From: Nonomuraea maritima
Lineage (GTDB): Bacteria > Actinomycetota > Actinomycetes > Streptosporangiales > Streptosporangiaceae
Assembly (NCBI RefSeq): GCF_900100395.1
Contig: NZ_FNFB01000004.1
Span: 1-64,000, forward strand
Direction of reading: 5' to 3'
Length of the DNA: 64,000 bases
Shown: one piece after another, positions 33,619 to 42,127 of the stretch
Numbering within the stretch: position 1 is the first letter of the stretch
Layout of the letters: every line of letters starts with the position of its first letter
Translations under genes and position numbers: made by a program
The notes under the pieces: generated by a model
Seen by the model: the letters and a program-made list of their open reading frames with translations, nothing else
Database searches by the model: none
What the model was told of the DNA's origin: nothing

Positions 33619-34655
33619 GCACGGACATGCCCCCGGGCCTGGTCATGGCGGCCCGTACGCCGTGGTTCGACCTCACCGAGTGCACCGGCCACCGCACGCT
33701 CACGTGGGAGGACGGCGAACCGGCCGGGCTCGCGCCGATGACCCTCGACACCTACCACGACCTCGCCTCGGTCACGAAGGTCCTCGCGACCACCACGATG
33801 CTCATCCGGCTGGTGTCGGAGCGGCTGGTGGATCTGGACGCACCGCTGAGCGCGTACCTGCACCGGTCGTACGAGGCCATCACCGTACGCGACCTGCTGC
33901 TGCACCGCGGCGGGCTCTGGGAGTGGTGGCCGCTGTACGTCCAGCCGTCGTTCCCGCCGCCCCGCTACCGTCCCGGCCGGGCCCGGCACTACTCCGACCT
34001 GGGCTTCATCCTGCTCGGGCAGATCGTCTCCGCGGTGGCCGGGCAGCGGCTCGACCGCGCGCTGGCCGAGCTGGTGACCCGGCCGCTCGGCCTCACCTCC
34101 ACGACGTACGCCGGGCCGGCCGGCGCGGAGGTCGCCATGAGCGCCCTGGACGACCGGGTCGAGATGACCATGCTCGACACCGGCAGGCCGTACCCGGTGC
34201 CGTACCGCAGCACCGACTTCGCCGGCTGGCGGCGCGCTCCGGTGCTGGGCGAGGTGGCCGACGGCAACGCCCACCACGTCTACGGCGGCGTCAGCGGGCA
34301 CGCGGGCCTGTTCTCGACCGTGCCCGACCTGCTGAAGTACGCCGTCGCGCTGTCCCGCTACGAGGAGTACGACCACCTGTGGCGGCCCGAGGTCGTCCGG
34401 GAGTTCCTGGAGCCTGGCCCCGACCCGGAGCAGGCGCTCGGCTTCCGCCGCTACGCGCTCGAACTGCCCGGCGAGACGGTCACCGTGCTCGGCCACCCCG
34501 GCTACGTGGGCTGCGCGGTCGGGTTCGTGCCGGGCCGCGACATCGCGCTGGCCCTCGCCTCCAACCGGCTCCTCGTCGAGGGGCAGCCGACTCCGACCGA
34601 AGAGCTCTGGAACGGCCTGCTGCAGGCCACCGCACAACGAGCGGAGACCGCATGA
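33615..34655 (+). CDS. Serine hydrolase of the beta-lactamase/PBP family, AmiE-like
   Basis: This 346-residue class C beta-lactamase-like protein has the nucleophile SxxK (ASVTKVL), a YSD motif in place of YxN ([14 protein letters not shown]) and HPG ([11 protein letters not shown]) in place of KTG. There is no signal peptide. In the Bacillus subtilis murQ locus a relative, AmiE, removes the peptide from MurNAc. By context this enzyme may do the same on imported muropeptides inside the cytoplasm; a simple esterase or peptidase role is possible. Both ends overlap neighbours as ATGA. Confidence 0.82.
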   Translation: MSTDMPPGLVMAARTPWFDLTECTGHRTLTWEDGEPAGLAPMTLDTYHDLASVTKVLATTTMLIRLVSERLVDLDAPLSAYLHRSYEAITVRDLLLHRGGLWEWWPLYVQPSFPPPRYRPGRARHYSDLGFILLGQIVSAVAGQRLDRALAELVTRPLGLTSTTYAGPAGAEVAMSALDDRVEMTMLDTGRPYPVPYRSTDFAGWRRAPVLGEVADGNAHHVYGGVSGHAGLFSTVPDLLKYAVALSRYEEYDHLWRPEVVREFLEPGPDPEQALGFRRYALELPGETVTVLGHPGYVGCAVGFVPGRDIALALASNRLLVEGQPTPTEELWNGLLQATAQRAETA

Positions 34656-36250
34656 CGCCGCTGCTGCAGATCCGCGACCTGTCCGTCGCCTTCCGCACCC
34701 GCAAGCAGGACGTGACCGTCGTCAAGAACGTCTCGATGGAGATCCTCGCGGGCCAGACCGTCGCCGTGGTGGGCGAGTCGGGCTCCGGCAAGTCGACCAC
34801 GGCCGCCGCCGTCAACCGGCTGCTGCCCGACAACGGCCGCATCACCGGCGGGCAGGTCCTGTTCGAGGGGCGCGACCTCGCGACGGCGAGCAGGAAGGAG
34901 ATGACCGCGATCCGCGGCGCGGGCATCGGCCTGGTGCCGCAGGACCCGATGTCGAACCTCAACCCGCTCATGCGCATCGGCGACCAGATCGCCGAGGCGC
35001 TGGAGGTGCACGGCGTCGCCACCGGCAAGGCGGCCCAGGCCCGCGCGGTGGAGCTGCTCGACATGGTGGGCATCCCAGAACCGGCGCGCCGGGCCGCGCA
35101 GTACCCGCACGAGTTCTCCGGCGGCATGCGGCAGCGGGCGCTGATCGCGATGGGCCTCGCCTGCCGGCCGCGGCTGCTCATCGCCGACGAGCCGACCTCC
35201 GCACTCGACGTGACCGTCCAGCGGCGCATCCTCGACCAGCTCGGACGGCTCACCGCGGAGATGGGAACGGCGGTCCTGCTCATCACGCACGACCTGGCGC
35301 TCGCGGCCGAACGCGCCGACACGGTGGCCGTGATGTACCAGGGGGAGATCGTGGAGACCGGACCGGCGGCGGGCATCCTCGCCGAGCCCGGTCACGACTA
35401 CACGCGGCGGCTGCTGAAGGCGGTGCCGAGCCTCGCCTCCGCCCGCGTCCCCGAGCCGCCCCGCGACGCTCCCGACCTGGTCGTGGTGGAGAACCTGCGC
35501 AAGGTGTTCCCTGCCAGGGGCTCGGGCGAGGAGTTCACCGCGGTGGACGACGTGTCCTTCACCATCCCGCGCGGGCACACCGTCTCGATCGTGGGCGAGT
35601 CGGGCTCGGGCAAGTCGACCACCGCCAACCTGGTGCTCGGTTTGGACGAGCCGACCTCGGGCGCCATCCGCTTCGACGGCACCGACCTGGCCGGGCTGCG
35701 GCGGCGCGAGCTGTTCGCGTTCCGCCGGCGGGTGCAGCCGGTCTTCCAGAACCCGTACGCCTCGCTCGACCCCCGCTACACGGTCGAGAAGTCGATCACC
35801 GAGCCGCTGCGCGTGCACCGCGTCGGCACGGCCGCGGAACGCAGGAAGACGGCGGCGGAGCTGCTGGAGAAGGTGTCGCTGCCGGCGTCCATGGGCGAGC
35901 GGCTGCCGCACGAGCTGTCCGGCGGGCAGCGCCAGCGGGTGGCCATCGCGCGAGCCCTCGCCCTGTCCCCCGACCTCGTGGTCCTGGACGAGGCCGTCTC
36001 CGCGCTGGACGTGCTGGTGCAGGCACAGATCCTCGACCTGCTGGCCGAACTGCAGCGCGAGCTCGGCCTCAGCTACCTGTTCATCAGCCACGACCTGGCC
36101 GTGGTGCGGATGATCTCGCACGCCGTGCACGTCATGCACGAGGGCACGATCGTGGAGAGCGGCACGACCGAGGAGATCTTCGACCACCCGCGCGACGACT
36201 ACACCCGCGAACTGCTCGCCGCCATCCCCGGGCGCGCCGCATCCCGCTGA
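34652..36250 (+). CDS. Double ATPase of the peptide-type ABC importer (DppD-DppF fusion)
   Basis: This 532-residue protein contains two complete ABC domains in one chain. Each has a Walker A (VGESGSGKST, near residues 40 and 320), an ABC signature (FSGGMRQR and LSGGQRQR) and a Walker B (LLIADEP and LVVLDEA). It energises the two permeases encoded upstream. The first domain resembles OppD, the second OppF. It is the last gene of the operon; about 40 bp downstream begins the remnant of an insertion element in opposite orientation. Confidence 0.94.
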   Translation: MTPLLQIRDLSVAFRTRKQDVTVVKNVSMEILAGQTVAVVGESGSGKSTTAAAVNRLLPDNGRITGGQVLFEGRDLATASRKEMTAIRGAGIGLVPQDPMSNLNPLMRIGDQIAEALEVHGVATGKAAQARAVELLDMVGIPEPARRAAQYPHEFSGGMRQRALIAMGLACRPRLLIADEPTSALDVTVQRRILDQLGRLTAEMGTAVLLITHDLALAAERADTVAVMYQGEIVETGPAAGILAEPGHDYTRRLLKAVPSLASARVPEPPRDAPDLVVVENLRKVFPARGSGEEFTAVDDVSFTIPRGHTVSIVGESGSGKSTTANLVLGLDEPTSGAIRFDGTDLAGLRRRELFAFRRRVQPVFQNPYASLDPRYTVEKSITEPLRVHRVGTAAERRKTAAELLEKVSLPASMGERLPHELSGGQRQRVAIARALALSPDLVVLDEAVSALDVLVQAQILDLLAELQRELGLSYLFISHDLAVVRMISHAVHVMHEGTIVESGTTEEIFDHPRDDYTRELLAAIPGRAASR

Positions 36251-36281
36251 CGCGGACCGTTGGCGGCCGGTCCCCTGAGGA

Positions 36282-37517
36282 TTACAGTGGGCGGTCTGGT
36301 GACTCCTCCGCTGAGCGGCTTCTCGCCAAGCCGCTTCCGCAGCCCGGCGAAGGGCAAGCCCTGCCCTCAAGATGTTGACCGCCGCGTTCACGTCGGCGTG
36401 CGCGGCATGCCCGCACGCCGTACAGGCGAACTCGGCCTGGGTGAGACGGTTCTCCTTTGCCACGTGCCCGCACCGGGCGCAGGTGCGGGAGGTGTTGGCG
36501 GGGTTCACCGCGATCAGCTCTCGACCGGCGCTTTCAGCCTTGTGCGCGAGAACCGTCAGGAACACCCCCCAACCCGCGTCGAGGATGCTTCGGTTGAGCG
36601 CGGACTTGGCAGCGACGTTCCGTCCGGGCTGCTCGATCGTGCCCGCAGCGGAGCGGGTCATGTTCGCGATCCGCAGGTCCTCGTGCACGATCACGTCGTG
36701 GTCGCGGACCAGCGCGTTCGCCGTCCTGTGTGCGTGATCGAGTCGCTGGCGGCGGACCTTGCCGTGCAATGCGGCGATCCGTGCCACCTCCTTGCGACGG
36801 CGTTTGGACCCGCGCTTCTTGCGGGCGAGGCTCCGTTGCGCGGCGGCGAGGCGATCAGCGGTCGCGGCGAGGTGACGCGAGTTGGCCACGTGCGAACCGT
36901 CCGACGTCGTGACAAGCGAGGCCACACCCATATCCAGGCCGACCACAGCGCCCGTGGCGGGAAGCGGCTCGGCGGGCACGCCGTCACAGGAGAGGATCAC
37001 ATACCAGCGGGAGCCTTCCCGCCGCACGCTGATCGTCTTGACGGTGCCAGGCACGCGGCGGTGCTGGTGCACGCGGACATGCCCGATGCCCTGCAACCGC
37101 ACGAACGTCGCGGTGGGGTGCTCGGGCTGGGAGTCCCATCGGCAGCCGTCACCGTCCTTCGGCCACTCGACCGTGTCGAACCAGCCCCGGCCCTTGAAAC
37201 GGGGGAAGCCGGGCCTACGACCCTCGCGGACCCGCTCGAAGAACCAGGTGAACGCCTTGTCCAGGCGGCGCAGGGTGGCCTGTCGGGAGGAGAACGACCA
37301 ACGCGACTGCCCGTCCGGGTCATCAGCACGGATGTGCTTCGACTCGCCCGACTGATCGCCGTACCGGACCGTCACGCCTGCCTTGCGGTAGGCGGTGCGG
37401 CGGTGCTCCGAAGCGGCGTTGTAGAGCTGACGGTGGTCTTCCAGGCACGCGGCGAGTGCAGCGGCCTGCTTGGCGGTGGGTCGCAGGAGGAACTTGAACG
37501 ACCTAACGCACGGTCAC
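36282..37517 (-). pseudogene. tnpB: tnpB-type RuvC nuclease gene with frameshifted start and no proper stop
   Basis: The RuvC-like core is intact: GLDMGVASLVT (first Asp), VIVHEDLRIANM (Glu), zinc ribbon CARCGH...CTACGH, and HADVNAAVNI (last Asp). About 45 N-terminal residues (RSFKFLLRPTAKQ...) are in another frame because of extra bases near 37505, so a GTG at 37517 cannot reach the core; an internal GTG at 37375 could. After the core no stop occurs and the frame runs on, antisense, through the ABC ATPase gene to 34502. TnpB proteins are RNA-guided nucleases in some families; activity here is doubtful. Confidence 0.75.
36314..36335. repeat. Right-end hairpin of the IS605-type element
   Basis: A perfect 8-bp stem AGCGGCTT/AAGCCGCT with loop CTCGCC lies past the tnpB core. 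Subterminal hairpins of this size are the recognition sites of Y1 transposases. Confidence 0.6.
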
Positions 37518-37905
37518 CGCCCTTGGACGGCCGCTCGTCCTGCGTCTCGATGTAGCGCTGGACCGTCTCGGCGGACACGGCGCCAACCGTGGCCACGAAA
37601 GAGGACCGTGACCACAGTGTGGGCAGTTGGGAGCGCAGGTGGTGGGAAGTGAAGCCTTGAACTGGTTGGCCACGTACGACGGCGAGTTCTTCGGGTGGGG
37701 CTTGACGAACAGGTGCACGTGGTCGGGCATCACCTCAAGCGCCACGATCTCCCCGCCCGTGCTCGTCGGCCTTGGCGCGGATCAGCTCCTGCAGGCGGTC
37801 CTTCACCCGGCCGCCGAGGACCGGACCGCGGTACTTCGGGCACCACACCACCTGGTATCCGAGGTCGTAGGCCGCGCCCGGGGACGTGCGCACCTGACGA
37901 GTCAC
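37500..37905 (-). pseudogene. tnpA: IS200/IS605 Y1 transposase gene with two compensating frameshifts
   Basis: From the GTG at 37905 the frame reads AYDLGYQVVWCPKYRGPVLG, then meets a frame change in a G-run near 37755. The HUH motif follows in a second frame (VMPDHVHLFVKPHPKNSPSY). After a missing base near 37660 the first frame resumes with VATVGAVSAETVQRYIETQ, which holds the catalytic Tyr. All catalytic parts survive but are split by an insertion and a deletion about 100 nt apart, both in G-runs. Sequencing error at homopolymers is an alternative explanation. Confidence 0.75.
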
Positions 37906-37936
37906 ACGATCACTATGACAGCGCCATCCATCTGAC

Positions 37937-37964
37937 GCGCGATGAACGGAGATCTCCGATGCGC
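37937..37964. repeat. Left-end imperfect hairpin of the IS605-type element
   Basis: Outer arms GCGC/GCGC enclose the perfect palindrome CGGAGATCTCCG (37947-37958). The position, about 30 nt before the tnpA start, suits the left-end recognition hairpin. Confidence 0.45.
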
Positions 37965-38059
37965 GGACCTGACAGGTCACTGCACGCTCGGGCCTTGACG
38001 GCCCTCCCGCTCCCGATTCCCCTGTCACCTCAAGGCGACGGTCCCCTCGGGAGGATCTG

Positions 38060-38881
38060 ATGGACTCAGGAGTGCTCGACGTACCCGGCGCGCGGCTCTA
38101 CTTCGAGGTGCGCGGAACCGGTCCGGTGCTGCTCACGATCATCGGCGGCGGCTCCGACGCCGCGATGGCCGCCCCGCTGGCCGAGGCGCTGTCCGGCCGC
38201 CACACCGTCATCACCTACGACCGCCGCGGCGCCACCCGCAGCCCGCTCACAGGGCCGCCCGGGCAGCAGCGGGTCGAGGAGCACACCAGCGACGCGCTCC
38301 GGCTGCTGGAGGCCACGGGTCCCGGCCCGGCCGACGTGTTCGCCACCCATTCGGGGGCGCTGATCGGCCTCGACCTGCTGGCCCGCCATCCCGGGCGGGT
38401 GCGGCGGCTGGTGGCGCACGAGCCGCCCGCCTTCGCGCTGCTGCCCGACGCGGCGAGCTGGCAGCGGCTGGCGCGCGACCTGCTCGACGTGCACGCCCGC
38501 GCGGGCGTCGGCGCGGCGCTGCGCGCGCTCGGCGAGGCGACCGGCGTCCCGCCGCCGCCCGGGCCCGATCCCGCGCTGCCGTCGTGGGTGCGCGCGATGC
38601 TCACCCGGATGGCCGCCAACCTGGAGTCGAGCCTGCTGCATGAGCTGGGCCCGTTCAGCGCGTACGTCCCCGACGCGGCGGCGCTGCTGGGCGCGCCGGT
38701 CGTCGTCGCGTACGGCGCGGGCACCCGCGGCCGCCCCCTGCACCGCACCACTCTCGCCGTCGCCGCCGCACTCGGCACGAGCGCCGTCGAGCTGCCCGGC
38801 GACCACGTCGGCTACCTGCGCAGCCCGGCCGAGTTCGGCGACGCCCTCCACCGGCTCCTGACAGAGACATTGACCGCCTAG
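38060..38881 (+). CDS. Alpha/beta hydrolase
   Basis: This 273-residue soluble hydrolase has the fold hallmarks: an oxyanion region TIIGGGSDAA, the strand HTVITYDRRGATRS, a nucleophile elbow in FATHSGALIGLDLL (Ser in the H-S-G sequence), and a late catalytic His in ELPGDHVGYLR. The substrate is unknown. GGGAGGATCTG gives a fair ribosome-binding site. It is 52 bp upstream of a sugar-type ABC importer and could be co-transcribed with it. Confidence 0.82.
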   Translation: MDSGVLDVPGARLYFEVRGTGPVLLTIIGGGSDAAMAAPLAEALSGRHTVITYDRRGATRSPLTGPPGQQRVEEHTSDALRLLEATGPGPADVFATHSGALIGLDLLARHPGRVRRLVAHEPPAFALLPDAASWQRLARDLLDVHARAGVGAALRALGEATGVPPPPGPDPALPSWVRAMLTRMAANLESSLLHELGPFSAYVPDAAALLGAPVVVAYGAGTRGRPLHRTTLAVAAALGTSAVELPGDHVGYLRSPAEFGDALHRLLTETLTA

Positions 38882-38932
38882 ATCAAGAAGACTTACGTTC
38901 GCGGTGACCCAAGGAAACAAGGGGAGGCCGTG

Positions 38933-40288
38933 ATGAAACGCAGGCTGGCCGGTTCCCTCCTGTTGCTGGCGGCGATCGCCGGCTGCGGCGCCGGCGCCTC
39001 ACAGGAGAACTCCGGCGGCAAGGAACTCGAAGTCCTCTACCGGGTGGATGTGACGTGGCCGCATCTGGAGAAGATGCTCGGCAACGCGAAGAAGCAGTAC
39101 GAGGCCGCCCACCCCGGCGTGACGATCCAGCTGACCGCGGTGCAGGGCACCCCGGAGGCGTACTACACCAAACTGGCGCTGCTCAACCGCTCCCCCGACT
39201 CCGCGCCCGACCTCTACTACCACGACACGTTCCAGGTGAACGCGGACGTCGCGGCGGGCAAGCTCGCCCCGCTCGACGAGCATCTCGCCACCTGGCCCGA
39301 CTGGGACACCCAGTTCCCCGACTCGGTCAAGGCTGCCGCGAGAGGCACCGACGGCCGGATCTACGGCGTCCCGATCAGCACCGACACGCGCGGCCTGTGG
39401 TACCAGAAGGAGGTCTTCGCCAAGGCGGGCCTGGCCGTGCCGTGGCAGCCGAAGACCTGGGACGACGTCCTGACCGCGGCCCGCACGATCAAGCAGCGGG
39501 TCCCCGGGGTGGTCCCGTTCAGCATGTACTCCACGAAGATCCACGGCGAGGCCACCACCATGCAGGGCTTCGAGATGCTCCTGTACGGCACCCCCGGCGG
39601 CACCCTGTACGACGACACCCAGCAGAAGTGGGTGGCCGGCGGCAGGAACTTCACCGACGCCCTCGCCTTCGTCAACACGATCTACCGGGAGGAACTCGGT
39701 CCCCGGCAGGCCGACGCGCAGAACCCCAAGCTCGCCGACAAGGTCAACATGGACTGGTTCCCCGCGGCGAAGCTCGGCATCTCGCTCGACGGCGCGTGGA
39801 CCGCGGCGGCCTGGAAGCCGACCAGCACGAAACCGTGGCCGGAGTGGACGGACAAGATCGGCTGGGCGGCGATGCCCACGCAGAACGGCCAGGAGCCCGG
39901 TTCGGTCAGCATGTCGGGCGGCTGGGTCATGGCGATGAGCGCCTACACCCCGCACAAGAAGGAGGCGTTCGACTTCATCACGGTGGCCACGAACAAGGAG
40001 AACTCGATGGCGTACTCGGTGGGCACGGGCGACCTCGCCCCCCGCAGGGACGTCGCCGCCGACCCTGCCTACAGCGCCGACAACCCGAGCGTGCAGTTCT
40101 TCACCGAACTGGCCGCCGTGACGCACTACCGGCCGGCGTACGAGGCCTATCCGAAGGTGTCGGCGCAGATCCAGGAGGCCATGGAGGCCATCACGACCGG
40201 TTCGAGAACACCTGAGGAGGCCACCGCCGCCTACGCCAGGTCGCTGCCCGCGGCCGTCGGGGGCGCCGACAAGGTCCTCGGTCCATGA
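38933..40288 (+). CDS. Lipoprotein sugar-binding protein (ABC importer, family 1)
   Basis: The product has about 451 residues with a lipoprotein signal (KRRLAGSLLLLAAIAGC, lipobox AIAGC). The mature part has family 1 features: VTWPHLEKMLGNAKKQYEAAHPGV, YTKLALL, IYGVPISTDTRGLWYQKEVFAKAG, and KLGISLDGAWTAAAW. It probably binds an oligosaccharide or other polyol-type solute. GTG 38930 and ATG 38933 are adjacent; the ATG is better spaced from GGGGAGG. Its stop overlaps the next gene as ATGA. Confidence 0.87.
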   Translation: MKRRLAGSLLLLAAIAGCGAGASQENSGGKELEVLYRVDVTWPHLEKMLGNAKKQYEAAHPGVTIQLTAVQGTPEAYYTKLALLNRSPDSAPDLYYHDTFQVNADVAAGKLAPLDEHLATWPDWDTQFPDSVKAAARGTDGRIYGVPISTDTRGLWYQKEVFAKAGLAVPWQPKTWDDVLTAARTIKQRVPGVVPFSMYSTKIHGEATTMQGFEMLLYGTPGGTLYDDTQQKWVAGGRNFTDALAFVNTIYREELGPRQADAQNPKLADKVNMDWFPAAKLGISLDGAWTAAAWKPTSTKPWPEWTDKIGWAAMPTQNGQEPGSVSMSGGWVMAMSAYTPHKKEAFDFITVATNKENSMAYSVGTGDLAPRRDVAADPAYSADNPSVQFFTELAAVTHYRPAYEAYPKVSAQIQEAMEAITTGSRTPEEATAAYARSLPAAVGGADKVLGP

Positions 40289-41199
40289 CGATCGCCACGG
40301 CGCCGTCCCCGCCCGCGACGCAGGCGCCCTCGGGCGGCCCGTCGCGGCGCGGGGCGCTGCGCCGGCTCCTGCCCCTGGTTCCCTCGTTCGTCCTGCTGGC
40401 GCTCTTCCTCGCGGGGCCCATCCTGTGGAGCGTCTACGTCGCCTTCACCAACGAGACGCTGACGGGCTCGGCCTCGGTGAACTCGACGTTCGTGGGCCTC
40501 GACAACTTCGTCCGGATGTTCGGCGACCCGAACTTCCTCAACTCCTTCCTGCTCACGTTCGTCTTCGTCATCGGCTCGGCCGTCATCGGGCAGAACACGC
40601 TCGGCCTGGTCATCGCGCTCCTGCAGCGGGGGCGCGGGCGGCTGCTCCGCAGCGTGGTCAACGGGGTGGTCATCGCCGCGTGGGTCATGCCCGAGATCGT
40701 GGCCGCCGCCTGCTGGTTCTCGTTCCTCGCCGAGGACGGGACCCTCAACACGGTGCTCGGCATCTCACAGGAGTGGCTCTACACGGCGCCCATGGTCGCG
40801 GTCATCCTCGCCAACGTGTGGCGCGGCACGGCGTTCTCGATGCTGGTGTACTCGGCGGCGCTGTCGGAGGTGCCCGCCGACCTGGTGGAGGCCGCCGCCG
40901 TCGACGGTGCCGGTCCGCTGCGCCGCCTCGTGCACGTCACGCTCCCCCTGATCCGCCGGTCGATCATGGCCAACCTCATGCTGATCACCTTGCAGACGCT
41001 CGCGAGCTTCGGCCTCATCTACGCCCTGACCGGCGGCGGTCCCGGCACCGCGAGCCAGACCACCCCGCTCTACATGTACGAGCAGGCGTTCCGCTACTTC
41101 GAGATCGGCTACGGCTCGGCCATCGCCCTGGTGCTGCTGGTGATCGGCGCGCTGTTCTCGCTGGTCTACCTGCGCCTGATCAAGGTGGAGGACGCATGA
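40285..41199 (+). CDS. Sugar ABC permease, MalF type
   Basis: This 304-residue membrane protein has six helices, a polar N-terminal tail rich in Pro and Ser, and the EAA loop LVEAAAVDGAGPLRRLVHVTLPLI that docks the ATPase. Its start and stop overlap both neighbours as ATGA. With the binding protein and the second permease it forms a carbohydrate-uptake-type importer. Confidence 0.91.
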   Translation: MTIATAPSPPATQAPSGGPSRRGALRRLLPLVPSFVLLALFLAGPILWSVYVAFTNETLTGSASVNSTFVGLDNFVRMFGDPNFLNSFLLTFVFVIGSAVIGQNTLGLVIALLQRGRGRLLRSVVNGVVIAAWVMPEIVAAACWFSFLAEDGTLNTVLGISQEWLYTAPMVAVILANVWRGTAFSMLVYSAALSEVPADLVEAAAVDGAGPLRRLVHVTLPLIRRSIMANLMLITLQTLASFGLIYALTGGGPGTASQTTPLYMYEQAFRYFEIGYGSAIALVLLVIGALFSLVYLRLIKVEDA

Positions 41200-42017
41200 C
41201 CCGGCACGCCGCCCGGACGGCCGCCACGCTCGCCCTGCTGCTCATCGCGGTGGCGTTCGCGGGGCCGTTCCTGTGGGTGCTGCTCGCGTCGGTGCAGCCG
41301 GAGGCCACCCTGGCCGCCGCGCCGGCGCTCACCTTCTCCCTGGACAACTTCCGGGCCGTGCTGACCTGGGAGACGATCATCCTGCCGCTGATCAACTCGA
41401 TCGTGATCTCGGGCTCGACCGCGATCCTGACGGTCGTGGTGGCGGGGCTGGCGGCGTACCCGCTATCGCGTTACCAGCTGCGCTTCCGCCGTCCGTTCAT
41501 GCTGACCCTGCTGTTCACGACGGGCCTGCCGGTGACCGCCGTCCTCGTGCCGGTCTACGCGATGTTCTTCCGCTTCAACCTGTACGGCTCGGTGCCGGCG
41601 ATGGTGCTGTTCCTGACGGCGAGCTCGCTGCCGTTCTCGATCTGGATGATGAAGAACTTCATGGACGGGGTGCCGGTCAGCCTCGAGGAGGCCGCCTGGG
41701 TCGACGGGGCCGGGTGGTTCCAGTCGCTGCGGGCGGTCGTGGGGCCGCTGATGGCGCCGGGCATCGCGGTGGTGGCGATCTTCGTCTTCGTCGGCCAGTG
41801 GGGCAACTTCTTCGCCCCGTTCGTCCTGCTCGACGCTCCAGAGAAGCAGCCCGCCGCCGTCACCGTCTACACCTTCTTCTCCCAGTACGGCCAGGTCGCC
41901 TACGGCCAACTGGCCGCCTTCTCGATCCTCTACACGGCCCCCGCGGTCGTCCTGTACGTGGCCGTCAACAAGTACCTCGCCGGCTCCTTCAGCTTCGCCG
42001 GCTCCGTCAAGGGCTGA
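41196..42017 (+). CDS. Sugar ABC permease, MalG type
   Basis: This 273-residue second permease has the EAA loop SLEEAAWVDGAGWFQSLRAVVGPLMAPG and the usual MalG ending VYVAVNKYLAGSFSFAGSVKG. No ATPase gene follows, so the importer presumably borrows a shared ATPase such as the MsiK type used by many actinomycete sugar importers; that is inference. Confidence 0.92.
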   Translation: MTRHAARTAATLALLLIAVAFAGPFLWVLLASVQPEATLAAAPALTFSLDNFRAVLTWETIILPLINSIVISGSTAILTVVVAGLAAYPLSRYQLRFRRPFMLTLLFTTGLPVTAVLVPVYAMFFRFNLYGSVPAMVLFLTASSLPFSIWMMKNFMDGVPVSLEEAAWVDGAGWFQSLRAVVGPLMAPGIAVVAIFVFVGQWGNFFAPFVLLDAPEKQPAAVTVYTFFSQYGQVAYGQLAAFSILYTAPAVVLYVAVNKYLAGSFSFAGSVKG

Positions 42018-42035
42018 ACACCCACCGCACCCCAC

Positions 42036-42089
42036 CCAAGAGACGCCGCACCACGAACCGCCTGTTCCTCCAAGAGGCGCCGCACCACG
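42036..42089. repeat. Short direct repeat pair downstream of the sugar importer
   Basis: Two 20-bp copies (42036-42055 and 42070-42089) with shared core CGCCGCACCACG agree at 19 of 20 positions and are 34 bp apart. They lie between the importer and the VOC gene, just before a candidate promoter. Confidence 0.55.
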
Positions 42090-42092
42090 CGC

Positions 42093-42121
42093 TTCACAGA
42101 GATAGTTGAAAGGCGTACCGT
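42093..42121 (+). promoter_or_regulatory. Leaderless-type promoter of the VOC gene
   Basis: TTCACA (42093-42098), 17-nt spacer, TACCGT (42116-42121), and then exactly 6 nt to the ATG at 42128 with no ribosome-binding site. Confidence 0.5.
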
Positions 42122-42127
42122 CAGGAC

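Larger units (their letters stand above)
36280..37970 (-). mobile_element. Degenerate IS200/IS605-family element (tnpA + tnpB)
   Basis: The element reads right to left: an imperfect hairpin at the left end (37937-37964), a Y1 transposase gene tnpA with frameshifts, tnpB with a broken start, and a right-end hairpin (36314-36335). This order is that of IS605-type elements. It sits in the gap after the muropeptide operon and does not interrupt a recognisable gene. At least three single-base-type lesions, and the loss of the tnpB stop, indicate it is no longer active on its own. Exact ends are uncertain by some tens of bases. Confidence 0.8.

Noticed and set aside
34502-36280. Read-through extension of tnpB antisense to the ABC ATPase gene
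   Set aside because: Open only because stops are rare in this antisense frame; the TnpB fold ends near the last catalytic Asp and the extension has no recognisable domain.
36282-37517. TnpB as part of a CRISPR-Cas12 system
   Set aside because: It belongs to an IS605-type element with its own tnpA and end hairpins; no repeats or Cas1/Cas2 are present.
42036-42089. CRISPR array
   Set aside because: Only two copies of a 20-bp repeat with a 14-bp gap between them; no cas genes and no regular array anywhere in the window.
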